Below are positions 26,579 to 33,963 of a DNA stretch of 64,000 nucleotides, piece by piece. Within the stretch, counting starts at the first letter, position 1. Each line of letters starts with the position of its first letter. The notes beneath the pieces are model-generated. The model had not been told where the DNA came from. It searched no databases and worked only from the letters and a program-made list of their open reading frames with translations. Origin of the DNA: Anaerostipes butyraticus (GTDB taxonomy: Bacteria > Bacillota > Clostridia > Lachnospirales > Lachnospiraceae); NCBI RefSeq assembly GCF_016586355.1, contig NZ_BLYI01000047.1, forward strand, positions 62,001-126,000, written 5' to 3'. A program made the position numbers and the translations under genes.

Positions 26579-27493
26579 ATGAGTGAATATATCGAACAGT
26601 TTATGGATGAAGAAGGAACGATAACGGCGGATACAAGTGTTATGACAAAGCCGGAAAATGCACCGGAACCAATTACAAATAAAGATTTGCTCAAATCATG
26701 GTTCCGCTGGTGGTGGGCAAATGAAGTGCCGCATACATATGACCGTATGCTGGCTCCGGCATTTTGCTTTGGAATGATTCCGGCATTAAAAAAGCTTTAC
26801 AAGGACAAAGCGATGCTTGCGGAAGCATTTCAGAGACATTTAATGTTCTTTAATACCCAGGCAGTCTGGGGCGGAGGAACGCTGACAGGAGTTTCTATTT
26901 CTTTGGAAGAAGCGAGGGCAAAAGCGCTTCATGAAGGAAAGCTGGAAGAAGCAGTGGACGTTTCCATGATTAACAATACGAAAATCGGATTGATGGGACC
27001 TCTGGCAGGAATTGGAGATGCCATTGATTCTGGTACGGTACAATATATCTTTATTGCAATTTTTCTTCCGTTTGCAAAATCAGGAAGCGGTCTGGGAGCT
27101 TTACTTCCATTTTTATGTTTTGCATTGTCAACCTTTATTTACGGCTTTTTCTTTACCAAAATGGGATACAGCTTAGGACGAGGCGCTGCAAAAGAGATCA
27201 TGACAGGAGCAAAAATGAAATCAGTGATCAATGCGCTGGGAGTTCTTGGATTGTTTATGATGGGAATCATGGCAGCACAGTATGTGGATGTTTCCAGTGC
27301 ACTGGAATTTACGATCAACCAAAAGGAATTTGTTATCCAGGATATTCTGGATTCTATCCTTCCGGGACTTCTTCCGCTGTTGACAGTACTTGCATTGTAT
27401 CTGTTCTTTGACAAGAAGGGATTGAAGATTACAAAAGGTATGATCGTGTTGACTGTTTCACTGATTATATTAGCAGCAATTGGAATTTTATAA
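26579..27493 (+). CDS. PTS mannose/sorbose-family EIID component
   Basis: The second membrane subunit of the permease, 304 residues. It shows the EIID cytoplasmic core (FQRHLMFFNTQAVWGGGTLTG, LMGPLAGIGDAIDSGTVQYI) and C-terminal membrane helices. The ATG is preceded by GGGAGGTG. It is 15 bases from the EIIC gene and is needed with it for sugar translocation and phosphorylation. Confidence 0.93.
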   Translation: MSEYIEQFMDEEGTITADTSVMTKPENAPEPITNKDLLKSWFRWWWANEVPHTYDRMLAPAFCFGMIPALKKLYKDKAMLAEAFQRHLMFFNTQAVWGGGTLTGVSISLEEARAKALHEGKLEEAVDVSMINNTKIGLMGPLAGIGDAIDSGTVQYIFIAIFLPFAKSGSGLGALLPFLCFALSTFIYGFFFTKMGYSLGRGAAKEIMTGAKMKSVINALGVLGLFMMGIMAAQYVDVSSALEFTINQKEFVIQDILDSILPGLLPLLTVLALYLFFDKKGLKITKGMIVLTVSLIILAAIGIL

Positions 27494-27509
27494 AACTGGA
27501 GGAAGTAAA

Positions 27510-27923
27510 ATGGCAAATCGGGCAATTATTGTAATCACACATGGAGAATTTGGAATAGAGCTGATTAAAAGTGCAGAAATGATCATGGGTCCCCAGGAGG
27601 ATGTAAAGGGGCTCGGGCTCCGTCCCGGAGAATCCGTTGATGATCTGCGGGCAGAAGCAGGGGAAACGGTAGAAAAATTTAAGGAAGACGGAAAAGAAAT
27701 CATCGTATGCTGTGACGTGCTGGGCGGAAGTCCAAGCAACGTAGCGCTGTTCCTTGCAGCAAAATATGATCTTCAGATTTTTACAGGTGTTAATATGCCG
27801 CTCCTGATCGAATTATTCCAGGGATATCAGGACGATGAAGATACGGAAGAACTTTTAAACCGGGCAGAAGCGACAGGTTCTGAGGGCGTAAAACGTTTGG
27901 CAAAAGATTTTTTAAAAAAATAG
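27510..27923 (+). CDS. PTS mannose-family EIIA component
   Basis: The soluble EIIA phosphocarrier, 137 residues from the ATG at 27510 (TGGAGGAAG precedes it). An in-frame start at 27480 lies within the EIID gene and lacks a ribosome site. The phosphorylated histidine is His11 in VITHGEFG. Cys-Asp-Val-Leu-Gly-Gly-Ser-Pro (CDVLGGSPSN) is the typical family loop. It accepts phosphate from HPr and passes it to EIIB. Confidence 0.93.
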   Translation: MANRAIIVITHGEFGIELIKSAEMIMGPQEDVKGLGLRPGESVDDLRAEAGETVEKFKEDGKEIIVCCDVLGGSPSNVALFLAAKYDLQIFTGVNMPLLIELFQGYQDDEDTEELLNRAEATGSEGVKRLAKDFLKK

Positions 27924-27944
27924 AATCAACAGGAGGTAAAACAA

Positions 27945-28433
27945 ATGGGTACAATTAATTTAGTAAGAATTGACGACAGACTGATCCACGGACAGGTAAT
28001 GACAAAATGGTCCAAAGGAATGGGAACCAATGCGATTTATGTTATTGATGATGTAACGGCAGCAGATGATTTTATGAAAGATATCTACATCTCAACAAAT
28101 TCTTCAGCAAATTTAAAAATTGAAGTTTACAGCGTGGATGAAGCAGTAGAAGAGTATAAAAAGAATCAGTACGGAGATGACAAAGTCATCTTATTATTTA
28201 AGACGGTTGCATATGCCAAAAAATTTATTGAGGCAGGAATTCCTGTGGATTCTCTCTGCGTCGGCGGTATTGCCAAGAAACCGAAAGCAACATTTGTAAT
28301 TTCTACTGTAGGTCTGACACAGGAAGATGCGCAGCAGCTGAAAGAACTTCATGACAAGGGAATCGAAGTATACTTCCAGATTGTGCCGGATACACCGAAA
28401 GTTTCTTTCGAAGATGCTATGAAGAAAATGTAG
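27945..28433 (+). CDS. PTS mannose-family EIIB component
   Basis: A 162-residue EIIB of the mannose class, in which a histidine rather than a cysteine carries the phosphate: His15 in RIDDRLIHGQVMTKW. AGGAGG lies 9 bases upstream. Domain separation into A, B, C and D proteins completes the transporter. Which sugar it takes is not visible from EIIB; the operon's dehydrogenases hint at a sugar acid or related carbohydrate. Confidence 0.93.
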   Translation: MGTINLVRIDDRLIHGQVMTKWSKGMGTNAIYVIDDVTAADDFMKDIYISTNSSANLKIEVYSVDEAVEEYKKNQYGDDKVILLFKTVAYAKKFIEAGIPVDSLCVGGIAKKPKATFVISTVGLTQEDAQQLKELHDKGIEVYFQIVPDTPKVSFEDAMKKM

Positions 28434-28444
28434 GAGAAGACTGT

Positions 28445-29425
28445 ATGGTTGAATATCGAATTGCAATTGTAAATTCCAGCAGTTTCGGAAGAAGGTTTCC
28501 AGATCAAATGGAGAGGCTGCAGAAAATCGGAACAGTGGAAAGAATTACAGTTGACGGCATGATGAGAGGAAAAGAACTGGCAGAACGGCTCCGGGGATAT
28601 AATTTGATCATTTCCAGCGTTACTCCCTTTTTTGACCGGGAATTTTTTGAGAATAAGGACGAGTTGCTGATCATTTCCAGGCATGGTATCGGCTATAACA
28701 ATATCGACTTAGAAGCAGCCAGAGAACATAACACGACAGTATCAATCGTCCCGCCTCTGGTGGAGAGGGATGCCGTAGCAGAAAACGCGGTAGCAAATCT
28801 CATGGCTGTCATGCGCATGACAGTTCCAGCTGTCAAGGCAGCATCAGAGAATCGGTGGAAAGACCGGGCCAGCTTTGTTGGAAACGGAATTACAGGGAAA
28901 ACAGTGGGCGTGATCGGCTGTGGAAATATCGGAAGCAGGGTAGCAGAGATATTAAAACACGGATTCAATACCCGGCTGCTGGTAACAGATCCGAATCTAG
29001 ATCTTGAATGGGCCAGGGAACACGGAGCAGAACAGGTTGATTTGGAAACTCTGGTATCAGAAGCAGACATTATTTCTCTGAACTGCACTCTGAATGAGAC
29101 ATCATTTCATATTCTGAATCAGCAGATGTTTGAGAAAATGAAACCAGGCGTATATATTACAAATACAGCAAGAGGAGATCTTATTGATGAAGAGGCTGCC
29201 TGTAAGGCTATTGAAAATGGAATTATAAAAGGAATGGCAGTCGATGTGATGCATGAAGAACCGGCCTCAAACACACATCCGTATTTTAGATATGATAATG
29301 TTCTGGTGACACCGCATACATCAGCTTATACAATCGAATGTCTGCAGGGTATGGGAGAAAAATGTGTAGAAGACCTGGAAAAAATAATTGTCGGGCAGAA
29401 ACCTGAATGCACTGTAGAGAAATAG
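28445..29425 (+). CDS. D-isomer-specific 2-hydroxyacid dehydrogenase family protein
   Basis: A 326-residue NAD(P)-dependent dehydrogenase. The Rossmann motif is VGVIGCGNIGSRVAE, and the catalytic Arg is in NTARGDLIDEEA. The Glu lies in DVMHEEP and the His in TPHTSAYT. Relatives act on phosphoglycerate, 2-ketogluconate and other hydroxy acids. Being inside a PTS operon with gnd, it probably interconverts a keto and a hydroxy sugar acid or its phosphate; this is inference. It starts 11 bases after the EIIB gene. Confidence 0.88.
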   Translation: MVEYRIAIVNSSSFGRRFPDQMERLQKIGTVERITVDGMMRGKELAERLRGYNLIISSVTPFFDREFFENKDELLIISRHGIGYNNIDLEAAREHNTTVSIVPPLVERDAVAENAVANLMAVMRMTVPAVKAASENRWKDRASFVGNGITGKTVGVIGCGNIGSRVAEILKHGFNTRLLVTDPNLDLEWAREHGAEQVDLETLVSEADIISLNCTLNETSFHILNQQMFEKMKPGVYITNTARGDLIDEEAACKAIENGIIKGMAVDVMHEEPASNTHPYFRYDNVLVTPHTSAYTIECLQGMGEKCVEDLEKIIVGQKPECTVEK

Positions 29426-29434
29426 TATGAAGCC

Positions 29435-29468
29435 AGAAGCCCTTTTCATTCAGTGGAAAAGGGCTTCT
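29435..29468 (+). repeat. Perfect 13-bp inverted repeat between PTS-operon genes
   Basis: AGAAGCCCTTTTC pairs with GAAAAGGGCTTCT around an 8-base loop. No T-tract follows, so it is more likely an mRNA-stability or processing hairpin, or a weak terminator, than a full stop. It separates the PTS-plus-dehydrogenase half from the HAD/gnd half. Confidence 0.6.
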
Positions 29469-29493
29469 GCTGCAAATACCACAGGAGAAAACA

Positions 29494-30195
29494 ATGAAGA
29501 AATTATTGATTTTTGATATGGATGGTCTGATGTTCGAAAGTGGGAAAATGGCGTTCCGCGGATATCTAGAATCGGCCAGAAAATATGATTATCAGATGAC
29601 TCATGATGTATATTATTATCTGACCGGCCGTACCTGTGAAGAAATTTATGACGAAATGAAGAATTTATACGGAAGCGAGAACGATACGAGAACATGGCGG
29701 GAAGAGATGCTGAGAAGCAAACAGGAGATTCTTGAAAAAGAGCAGAAGATAGGAAAGAAGCCCGGCCTGCTGGAACTTCTGCAATACTGCCGTGAAAATG
29801 AAATTCAGACAGCCATGGCATCTTCTAATGATTTGATGATGATCAGACAGTATCTGCAGATGGAACAGATGGAGGGAATGATACCATTTATTGTTTCAGG
29901 CGAAGAAGTCAGGCGAGGCAAACCGGATCCGGAAATTTTTCAGAAAGCATGCAGGAAGGCAGGAGCAGAACCGGAGGAAGTTTTGGTTCTGGAAGATTCC
30001 ATGGTAGGTATTTTGGCCGCAAACAGAGCCGGATATCAAAGTGTATGGATTGAAGATGATATTACAGAATTGCCGGAGTATGATGGAAAAATAAAATTAA
30101 AAAAATCGTTGGACAGGAAGAATATGAAATGGGGCAGACCGGATTTTGTATGTAAATCATTAAAAGAAGTTGTAAACCTTTTGAAGGAGTTATAA
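29494..30195 (+). CDS. HAD-family phosphatase/phosphomutase-like protein
   Basis: A 233-residue HAD subfamily I protein of the beta-phosphoglucomutase/phosphatase type. It has FDMDGLMFESGKM at residues 7-19, a helical cap, AMASSNDLMMIRQYL, and GKPDPEIFQKAC...VLEDSMVGILAANRAG. The phosphatase-specific distinction is not clear. GGAGAAAAC precedes the ATG. In this operon it may remove phosphate from a sugar-phosphate intermediate or detoxify excess of it. Confidence 0.82.
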   Translation: MKKLLIFDMDGLMFESGKMAFRGYLESARKYDYQMTHDVYYYLTGRTCEEIYDEMKNLYGSENDTRTWREEMLRSKQEILEKEQKIGKKPGLLELLQYCRENEIQTAMASSNDLMMIRQYLQMEQMEGMIPFIVSGEEVRRGKPDPEIFQKACRKAGAEPEEVLVLEDSMVGILAANRAGYQSVWIEDDITELPEYDGKIKLKKSLDRKNMKWGRPDFVCKSLKEVVNLLKEL

Positions 30196-30196
30196 T

Positions 30197-30748
30197 ATGA
30201 GAGAAGAATATCTTATTTATTCAGACAGAACAAAACAAATCCTGTCATTCATTATGAATTTAATTCTGATTGGGATATGCGGGTGTTTTATGACGATGGA
30301 AGCAATGTCCATATGGCTGAAGCTTTTTCTTGGTGTGATGATCGTATTTATGATAATTATGGAAGGGAAAGTCATCTGCCGGCTGAAAGAAAAGAAGATT
30401 TTGTACCGTCTGGATCAGAAAGGAATCACGGATTATACAGATCCGGAAAAGACCATATATCTGGATTGGAAAGACGTGGGAAAAGTTGAAACTGTTGTGA
30501 ATAATACTTCTCTGCAAATCGGAATCATGGGGATAAAGGTATCAGAAGATAAAAACAGGATGGGAGAGATTTTAAAAAGAAATTTATCTGCGAATGGGAA
30601 TATGTCATTTTATCATATTGTGATTGATGGATTTCAGTTTCGAAAAAAAGTATTTCGTGAGATCATTCACCAGTGCAGATATTTTGCTGTGAAGTATCAT
30701 CCATCTGTTGTGATAACAGAAAGTAATGATCCGTTTTTGAAACGGTAA
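30197..30748 (+). CDS. Small membrane protein with two N-terminal helices, STM3941-like
   Basis: A 183-residue protein with two membrane helices close together near residues 15-55 (ILSFIMNLILIGICGCFMT, WLKLFLGVMIVFMIIM) and a soluble C-terminal domain that looks like a bacterial PH-type fold (GITDYTDPEKTIYLDWKDVGKVE). Similar uncharacterised proteins are common in Firmicutes; the family assignment is tentative. It starts one base after the HAD gene. AAGGAGT precedes it. Function within the PTS operon is unknown. Confidence 0.7.
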   Translation: MREEYLIYSDRTKQILSFIMNLILIGICGCFMTMEAMSIWLKLFLGVMIVFMIIMEGKVICRLKEKKILYRLDQKGITDYTDPEKTIYLDWKDVGKVETVVNNTSLQIGIMGIKVSEDKNRMGEILKRNLSANGNMSFYHIVIDGFQFRKKVFREIIHQCRYFAVKYHPSVVITESNDPFLKR

Positions 30749-30767
30749 AAGAAATGGAGTGATTGTA

Positions 30768-32180
30768 ATGGGAAAAAGTTCAATTGGCGTCTACGGAATG
30801 GGAGTTATGGGCCAGAGTCTTGCTTTAAATATGATGAATCATGGGTATCAGGTTTCTGTGTTTAACATTGATTATGATGTAACAGAAAAATTTGTCCAGA
30901 CAAAAGCACTGGGCAAAAGTGTACAGCCGTGTAAAGAATTGAAGGAATTTACAGATTCTCTGGAGAAACCAAGAAGAGTATTCCTTATGGTAACAGCAGG
31001 AAAAGTGACGGATTTAGTGATTGATCAATTGAAGGAATGCCTGGAAGAAGGCGACATTATCATTGATGGAGGAAACTCATATTTTAAAGATACGATTCGA
31101 AGATTTAAGGAACTAAGAGAATATGGACTTCATTTTATCGGAACGGGAGTTTCCGGTGGAGAAAAAGGTGCTCTGGAAGGACCAAGTATGATGCCGTCAG
31201 GAGATCCGGAAGCATATCAGTACGTAGAACAGATTTTTACCGATATTTCAGCAAAGGCAAAGGACGGAGCTCCATGCTGTGCATATATCGGCGGAGATGG
31301 TTCCGGGCATTATGTAAAGATGGTACATAATGGAATTGAATACGCTGATATTCAGATTATTTGTGAAGCGTACGATTTGATGCGCAATGGAGCGGGCTTT
31401 TCTATAGAAGAAATTCAACAGGTATTTGAACAGTGGAATCAGGGAAGGTTAAAATCATACTTAATAGAAATAACCAGCAAGATTTTAAAGAAAAAGGATG
31501 AAGAAACCGGAAAATATCTTGTGGATGTGATTCAGGATAAGGCAGGGCAGAAAGGGACCGGAAAATGGACCAGCATGGAGGGACTGGATATTGGAGCAGC
31601 TATCCCGACAATTGCAGAGTCAGTATTTTCCAGATATATTTCTGCGCAGAAGGAAGAAAGAGTCCGCGCAAGCCTGGAATTAACAGTAAATTTATCTGCG
31701 GAAGTAACCGACAAAGAAGAGTTTGTCCGTGATTTGGAAGCAGCCGTATATGCAGCAAAAATATGCTGCTATGCCCAGGGATTTGAATTGCTGAAAAAAG
31801 CGGCAGCAGAATATGGATGGGTATTGGATTTTGGACAAATTGCTATGATCTGGCGGGAAGGATGTATTATTCGTGCTGATTTTCTGGAAGATATCAAAGC
31901 TGCTTATGATCAGGGTGAAGTGTCTAATTTGATGCTGACTTCAAAATTTAAAAAAGAATTATTAGATGCGCAGAAATCATGGCGGCGAATTGTGTGTCAT
32001 ATCGTGAATAGTGGAATCTATGCTCCGGCATTAACCAGTACACTGAATTATTTCGATGGATACCGCTGTGAAAGAACCAGTGCAAATCTCACACAGGCAC
32101 AGAGAGATTTCTTTGGTGCGCATACCTATGAGCGTACAGACCGGGAAGGAATTTTCCATACCATATGGGAAGAAGAGTAA
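30768..32180 (+). CDS. gnd: 6-phosphogluconate dehydrogenase (decarboxylating)
   Basis: Gnd oxidises 6-phosphogluconate to ribulose-5-phosphate and CO2. The 470 residues match the long-form enzyme. The NADP fold starts GVYGMGVMGQSLALNMM, the substrate loops are DGGNSYFKDT and GTGVSGGEKGALEGPSMMPSG, the catalytic region is YVKMVHNGIEYADIQ, and the C-terminal motifs are QDKAGQKGTGKWT and RRDFFG-like AQRDFFGAHTYER. The ATG at 30768 has TGGAGTG upstream. Placement at the end of a PTS operon suggests the imported sugar yields 6-phosphogluconate. Confidence 0.95.
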   Translation: MGKSSIGVYGMGVMGQSLALNMMNHGYQVSVFNIDYDVTEKFVQTKALGKSVQPCKELKEFTDSLEKPRRVFLMVTAGKVTDLVIDQLKECLEEGDIIIDGGNSYFKDTIRRFKELREYGLHFIGTGVSGGEKGALEGPSMMPSGDPEAYQYVEQIFTDISAKAKDGAPCCAYIGGDGSGHYVKMVHNGIEYADIQIICEAYDLMRNGAGFSIEEIQQVFEQWNQGRLKSYLIEITSKILKKKDEETGKYLVDVIQDKAGQKGTGKWTSMEGLDIGAAIPTIAESVFSRYISAQKEERVRASLELTVNLSAEVTDKEEFVRDLEAAVYAAKICCYAQGFELLKKAAAEYGWVLDFGQIAMIWREGCIIRADFLEDIKAAYDQGEVSNLMLTSKFKKELLDAQKSWRRIVCHIVNSGIYAPALTSTLNYFDGYRCERTSANLTQAQRDFFGAHTYERTDREGIFHTIWEEE

Positions 32181-32199
32181 AAAGACAGTGAAATTGAGC

Positions 32200-32246
32200 C
32201 ACAGAAAAGACGAGGAATCCTCGTCTTTTCTGTGCTTGTTTTCTTT
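32200..32246 (+). terminator. Intrinsic terminator after gnd
   Basis: CACAGAAAAGACGAG pairs with CTCGTCTTTTCTGTG around a 5-base loop, followed by CTTGTTTTCTTTT. A second perfect hairpin (GGGGGATTTCTT with its complement, about 32250-32281) straddles the stop of the convergent gene. Confidence 0.85.
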
Positions 32247-32259
32247 TCAGGGGGATTTC

Positions 32260-33183
32260 TTATGATAGTAAGAAATCCCCCTGCCGGATATCCTGAACCT
32301 TCAGCTGATGAGCAATTTCATTCAGTACGGTTCGTTTCCGGAGGCTCCATAAAGGCGCGATCAGCAGGTCTCTTGGACCATCGCCGGTCAGACGGTGGAT
32401 GACAATATCTTTGCGAAGGTTTCCAATGCAGCGAAGAATCAGATCAATATAGGACTCCATGGTAAAGACGGGAAAAGGATCTTCCCGGTACATATCTGCC
32501 AGGTCGGTGCCTTTTAGTATATGAAGCATGGAAAATTTAACTCCGTGGACTGGAAGAGAATTGAGATACCGGACGGATTCCAGCATCATCTCCTCTGTTT
32601 CGCCGGGCAGGCCCAGAATCAGATGAACCACTGTCCACACGCCGATAGAAGATAAATTCCAAACTGCCTCCTCAAAACAGGAAAGAGGATAGCCACGGCG
32701 GATCAGTCCGGCGGTAGACGGATGAATGGTCTGGAGCCCCAGTTCCACAAAAACCGGTTTTTGGTTATTTAGTTCTTTCAGCAGTGACAGAACGTCACTG
32801 GGAAGGCAGTCCGGCCGGGTTCCAATGGCGAGAGCGGCAATGCGGGGATCTTCCATGGCTTCGGTAAACAGCTGACGGAGCCGGGACACCGGGGCATAAG
32901 TATTGGTAAAAGCCTGAAAATAAGCAATATATCTGGAAGATGGATTTTTTGCCGCTACAAGAGAGATACCCTGAGTGATCTGATCCTGGATGGAGAGACG
33001 GGCGTCTGAAGCAAAATCACCGGAGCCGCCTTCACTGCAGAAGATACAGCCGCCGGTTCCGATGGTTCCATCCCGGTTGGGACATGTAAATCCGCCGTCC
33101 AGGGATACTTTATAAATTTTTTCCCCAAATGTATTTTTTAAAAAGCTGTCAAAGGAATAGTAGCGTTTTCCGTGCCAGTCCAT
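32260..33183 (-). CDS. Radical SAM protein, TIGR01212/YhcC family
   Basis: A 307-residue radical SAM enzyme with the unusual cluster spacing CX11CX2C (Cys34, Cys46, Cys49 in FTCPNRDGTIGTGGCIFC) typical of the YhcC family. Further motifs are YFQAFTNTYAP, IGTRPDCLP, ELGLQTIHP and HLILGLPGET. The ATG at 33183 has GGGAGG 6-7 bases upstream; a longer reading frame extends past it but has no ribosome site. The biochemical role of the family is not established as far as I know. Confidence 0.9.
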   Translation of the reverse strand: MDWHGKRYYSFDSFLKNTFGEKIYKVSLDGGFTCPNRDGTIGTGGCIFCSEGGSGDFASDARLSIQDQITQGISLVAAKNPSSRYIAYFQAFTNTYAPVSRLRQLFTEAMEDPRIAALAIGTRPDCLPSDVLSLLKELNNQKPVFVELGLQTIHPSTAGLIRRGYPLSCFEEAVWNLSSIGVWTVVHLILGLPGETEEMMLESVRYLNSLPVHGVKFSMLHILKGTDLADMYREDPFPVFTMESYIDLILRCIGNLRKDIVIHRLTGDGPRDLLIAPLWSLRKRTVLNEIAHQLKVQDIRQGDFLLS

Positions 33184-33379
33184 ATAAAACCTCCCAAAAT
33201 AGTAAATAGAATTGAAATATCTGTCAGTTTTCCAGATAAACCTAGCATAAAACAAGACATCTGCGCAAGTATAGTTTCTATTTTCCTTAGATTTTACAAA
33301 AATTTAGAAAGAATTAACGGAATGATTGCAGGAATTTTCAATTCATCCGATATGATGGTAGTAAAGGAGGGTGAATAAA

Positions 33380-33895
33380 ATGAATGCAGTAATGCGATTT
33401 GATGTAAGAACGTCGATGAAACTTCAAAGACATAAAAATCCTGCAGTGGATAAAGTGCTTTTGGGAATAACAAAATCAGCAAACGGTGGAATGATATGGA
33501 TTATGACAGGCCTGGTTTTACTGGCGGTTCCGGGATATAGAGAAGCAGGAATCTTTTATTTTGAGGTGCTGGCAGCGACAGCAGTTGTGAATAATCTAAT
33601 TTTAAAATCAGCATTTATGAGAAAGAGACCATGTGATCTGTTTAAGAAGATTCCGGTTTTGATTAAGCGCCCGCATGGATCTTCCTTTCCATCCGGGCAT
33701 ACGGCCATATCATTCGCATGCGCGGCAGCACTCTGCGCAATCTGTCTTCCGGCAGGGATTTTCGCACTGTGTCTGGCAACAATCATTGGATTTACAAGGA
33801 TTTACTTTTTTGTACATTTCTTCACGGATGTATTGTTTGGCGTTTTGTCTGGTCTTACGACGGCGGCAGTCTGCATTTTCATTTTTTTAGCATAG
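33380..33895 (+). CDS. PAP2-family membrane phosphatase
   Basis: A 171-residue type 2 phosphatidic-acid-phosphatase relative. The three motifs are KSAFMRKRP (KX6RP), PSGHTAI, and RIYFFVHFFTDVLFG (RX5HX3D), with four or five membrane helices. AAGGAGGGTG is well placed for the ATG at 33380; an in-frame GTG lies at 33371. Members dephosphorylate lipid phosphates such as undecaprenyl diphosphate or phosphatidylglycerophosphate. Substrate is not determined. Confidence 0.88.
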   Translation: MNAVMRFDVRTSMKLQRHKNPAVDKVLLGITKSANGGMIWIMTGLVLLAVPGYREAGIFYFEVLAATAVVNNLILKSAFMRKRPCDLFKKIPVLIKRPHGSSFPSGHTAISFACAAALCAICLPAGIFALCLATIIGFTRIYFFVHFFTDVLFGVLSGLTTAAVCIFIFLA

Positions 33896-33922
33896 AAAAG
33901 GGGCAGCTGGTCTTTTGCCTGA

Positions 33923-33946
33923 TTTTACTTTATAATAGAAGTAAAA
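33923..33946 (+). promoter_or_regulatory. Promoter of the PRD regulator with -10 inside a perfect dyad
   Basis: TATAAT (33931-33936) lies inside TTTTACTT (33923-33930) and AAGTAAAA (33939-33946), perfect 8-bp arms. No good -35 is 17 bases upstream. The symmetry suggests a protein binds over the -10, perhaps the regulator itself. Confidence 0.45.
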
Positions 33947-33963
33947 TGTCAGGAGGTTTTGAG

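Noticed and set aside
32250-32281. Second hairpin after gnd
   Set aside because: A perfect stem, but it has no T-tract on either strand and straddles the stop codon of the radical SAM gene; not called an independent terminator.
33718-33963. Longer reading frame of the PRD regulator
   Set aside because: It overlaps the PAP2 gene in another frame, crosses the promoter and the AGGAGG for the start at 33964.
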